Positions 62,121-64,000 of a stretch of DNA of 64,000 nt are shown here, in pieces (the first letter of the stretch is position 1; every line of letters starts with the position of its first letter). The stretch lies in the NCBI GenBank assembly GCA_900315105.1, contig OMXX01000005.1:46923-110922 (forward strand). Reading direction: 5' to 3'. The notes beneath the pieces are model-generated. The model was not told the DNA's origin. It saw nothing but the letters and a program-made list of their open reading frames with translations, and made no database searches. Source of the DNA: an uncultured Prevotellaceae bacterium (lineage in GTDB: Bacteria > Bacteroidota > Bacteroidia > Bacteroidales > Bacteroidaceae). A program made the translations under genes and the position numbers.

Positions 62121-62159
62121 TGTGCATAGTTGTCTTAATGATGGCTATGCACATTTTTT
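62121..62159 (+). terminator. Terminator of the mannan cluster
   Basis: tgtgcatag and ctatgcaca form a 9-bp stem with inner pairs, followed by tttttt, 25 bp after the GH36 stop. Confidence 0.85.
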
Positions 62160-62178
62160 CATTTTATCATCAATATTC

Positions 62179-62209
62179 TTGGTGAAATGTGATATTTTTT
62201 TTATCTTTG
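62179..62209 (+). promoter_or_regulatory. Promoter of the CDF gene
   Basis: TTG (62179-62181), 20-bp spacer, TATCTTTG (62202-62209). Transcription would start within the 70-bp leader repeat. Confidence 0.8.
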
Positions 62210-62210
62210 C

Positions 62211-62364
62211 ACTTACAAATCGGAGACGTGCGCCAGCTTTTGGCTGACACGCACTATTTGTTTCGTACGAATGTATTTGCACTCACAAATCGGAGACGTG
62301 CGCCAGCTTTTGGCTGACACGCACTATTTGTTTCGTACGAATGTATTTGCACTCACAAATCAGG
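62211..62364 (+). repeat. 70-bp tandem leader repeat (two copies plus partial third)
   Basis: The unit starting ac(t/c)cacaaatcggagacg occurs at 62211 and 62281, with the start of a third at 62351. Each full unit has the gtgcgccagcttttggctg...acacgcac hairpin and a ttcgtacgaa palindrome. The hairpin also occurs in the map leader (43470-43503), there also directly after the promoter. The rest of 62365-62457 has caccctctac-like simple sequence and no gene. Confidence 0.88.
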
Positions 62365-62457
62365 TGTTGGGTGATAGGTGATGGGTGTTGGCGGCTTGTC
62401 CTCTAACTCTAACCTCTACCCTCTACCCTCACCCCCTAACCTAACAAAGCATAGATT

Positions 62458-63561
62458 ATGAACCGTTCAAATCAGATTATCCGTACCAGCGTCATTGGCA
62501 TAGTGGCCAACGTGCTGTTGGCTGCATTCAAGGCTGCCGTTGGCGTGATAGCCAGTTCTGTAGCAATAGTGATGGATGCTGTGAATAACCTTAGTGACGC
62601 GCTTTCTAGCGTCATCACCATTGTAGGTACAAAGCTCTCTACACGCCCTGCCGACCGTGAACATCCCTTCGGCTTTGGACGTATAGAATACTTTAGCGCC
62701 ATTATCATTGCCGTCATAGTACTCTCGGCTGGCATCACATCGCTGATAGAGTCGGTTAAGAAGATATTCAATCCTACAGAGCCCGAATATACCACTGTCA
62801 CCCTCGTTGTCATAGTGGTTGCTATCGTTGTGAAACTCGTTCTGGGACGCTATGTCAAGCACAAAGGCGAGCAGTTGAAGAGCGATGCGCTTATCGCCTC
62901 TGGTTCCGATGCGCTTTTTGATGCTGTAATCACGTTGGCTACTCTGATTTCCGCAGGCGTCATGCTGTTGTGGCAGGTGTCGCTCGATGGTATTCTTGGT
63001 GCTGCCATTTCCTTGGTTATCATCAAGGCAGGATTTGAAATGCTTGCCTCGCCTGTGAATGAACTTCTTGGAGCAAGGATCTCGCAGGAACTTCTTCACG
63101 ACATCAAGCAGGAGGTCTCTGCCTTCAAGGAGGTGCGTGGGGTATATGACATAATCCTGCACAACTATGGTCCTGACGTGTTCATAGGGTCGCTTCATGT
63201 GAGCGTTAATGATACTATGAATGCCCATGAGATTCATGGTTTGACACGCACTATTTCAGAGCAGATGTTTGAAAGGCATGGCATCATCATGACTGTTGGC
63301 GTCTATTCCATAGCCACGGGTGAGAACAAACGTAAGGAGTTGCAGACAACTGTCATACAGGCTATTGCCAAGCATAAGGAGATAGTACAGGTGCATGGTT
63401 TCTATTACTATGAGAATGAACGCCGCGTTTCGGTAGATGTTGTGCCCGATATTTCCGTGCATGACGATGCGGCTCTGTCTGAAATGCTGACGCAGGAGTT
63501 GAAATCCCTTCTTCCTGATGAGAATGTGACAATAGTGATAGATCATAATTATAGTGAATAG
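62458..63561 (+). CDS. Cation diffusion facilitator (CDF) transporter, probably Mn-type
   Basis: 367 residues. Six TM segments are predicted, with REHPFGFGRIEYF between TM2 and TM3 as in CDF proteins. Site A reads Asn43xxxAsp47 (AVNNLSDAL) and Asp151xxxAsp155 (SDALFDAV), the N-D-D-D pattern I recall from manganese exporters such as pneumococcal MntE, rather than the Zn type with a His. The C-terminal cytoplasmic domain (~210-367) is longer than the usual ~90 residues and has two ferredoxin-like parts (ELLHDIKQEVSAFKEVRGVY; VIQAIAKHKEIVQVHGFYYY). Exports metal from the cytoplasm. Leader with tandem repeats may regulate it. Confidence 0.9.
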   Translation: MNRSNQIIRTSVIGIVANVLLAAFKAAVGVIASSVAIVMDAVNNLSDALSSVITIVGTKLSTRPADREHPFGFGRIEYFSAIIIAVIVLSAGITSLIESVKKIFNPTEPEYTTVTLVVIVVAIVVKLVLGRYVKHKGEQLKSDALIASGSDALFDAVITLATLISAGVMLLWQVSLDGILGAAISLVIIKAGFEMLASPVNELLGARISQELLHDIKQEVSAFKEVRGVYDIILHNYGPDVFIGSLHVSVNDTMNAHEIHGLTRTISEQMFERHGIIMTVGVYSIATGENKRKELQTTVIQAIAKHKEIVQVHGFYYYENERRVSVDVVPDISVHDDAALSEMLTQELKSLLPDENVTIVIDHNYSE

Positions 63562-64000
63562 GCGTGTGTTATTATTATGGATAGTTTTATAGAAGCATTA
63601 TTAAGCGAAAAAGACTGACAGAATACCTAACGAATTTTGGGGGCGGGATTCACGACCTCAGCTAAAATAAGGTCAAGATAAATGTGATAATCTGGTCAGA
63701 CATTTTGTTTTGTCAGGTTTAAACAAGGGCAGAACGATTCGTTCACCCTTTGCAAAACCAGCTCAATAACGTTTCGTTATCCAGTTGTCGTTAGTATGCT
63801 CGGCAACGTATGAATCTAACATATAACGTGAGTTCGACGACTTGCTTCAGCTTGATGAGCCTTAGCGAAGAACTTGCATAGCTTGGTGAGCTTATGCGAA
63901 CAATTCAAGACTGCGAGGGCTGAACGTCGAAGAGGTCGGCGGCCGAAGGGACTTGCGCAGCTTGATGAGCATTGCGAATAAAGCCAAAGCCCGACACCTA
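63562..64000. other. Non-coding tail with dispersed 30-bp repeats
   Basis: No convincing gene in 439 bases. From about 63840 three copies of a unit ACTTGCnnnAGCTTGRTGAGC lie at 63840-63869, 63871-63900 and 63949-63980, the last preceded by gaagaggtcggcggccgaag as at 26210. A short frame at 63577 (MDSFIEALLSEKD) is too small to support. Confidence 0.7.

Noticed and set aside
62467..63237. 256-codon frame antisense to the CDF gene
   Set aside because: Shadow frame; the CDF gene is clearly real on the other strand.

Overview
The window looks like a chromosomal segment of a Bacteroidales bacterium, most likely Prevotella/Segatella-like. Reasons: many genes are preceded by the Bacteroidetes sigma-factor promoter (TTTG or TTG, 19-20 bp, TAnnTTTG) instead of -35/-10 boxes; Shine-Dalgarno sites are scarce; ribosomal genes are followed by a DUF4295 gene; secreted proteins with DUF4369-like/thioredoxin architecture are common; and the mannan locus is of the type described in Bacteroides fragilis. 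No rRNA, tRNA, CRISPR, phage or transposase gene was seen. The only clear RNA gene is rnpB.

Layout. 1-8785 (minus): a POT-family peptide transporter cut by the window edge, an MFS transporter, a secreted S9 peptidase, yidC and pyrG. 8993-13144 (minus): three tandem DUF4369/thioredoxin paralogues with CGPC motifs, one carrying two thioredoxin domains. 13544-21190: a DUF3078 outer-membrane protein, a PIF1-like helicase, a convergent MFS gene, an RluA-type pseudouridine synthase, a 50-residue membrane protein and glyA. 21260-27675 (minus): two small secreted proteins of an unnamed family, then three more thioredoxin paralogues, now with CGGC motifs, embedded in duplicated non-coding sequence. 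27814-37756 (minus): uxaC, then carB, carA, a purF-like gene and glmS, forming a glutamine-amidotransferase cluster. 37857-45071 (minus): an orphan Wza-like lipoprotein, an orphan response regulator, DUF4295-rpmG-rpmB, a pncC/cinA-like gene, tsaD, a DUF559 nuclease gene, map, a lipoprotein and a third member of the small secreted family. 45452-51441: rnpB, a YihY-like gene, htpG and two outer-membrane barrel genes. 51706-62096 (plus): GH26 mannanase, GH130 mannosylglucose phosphorylase, GPH symporter, GH31, cellobiose 2-epimerase and GH36 alpha-galactosidase, a complete route for galactomannan/glucomannan without any SusC/SusD. 62458-63561: a CDF metal exporter with a Mn-type ligand pattern.

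Most striking signal. A family of about 40-bp GC-rich palindromic elements occurs at least 14 times, mostly as inverted pairs that bracket junctions between consecutive co-directional genes: one arm starts 0-14 bp after the upstream stop codon, the other lies just before or just inside the start of the next gene. Several copies are translated in frame (helicase, TsaD, epimerase twice, GH36), adding a peptide of the type SGSLPTGEGGGRGR. One inverted pair exactly encloses a gene for a DUF559 (Vsr-like) nuclease. I propose, as inference, that the nuclease and the palindromes form a REP/RAYT-like mobile system. Other sequence-specific repeats (a 70-bp leader repeat shared by map and the CDF gene, a 30-bp repeat family, and tandem 9-11 bp repeats) fill the intergenic regions.
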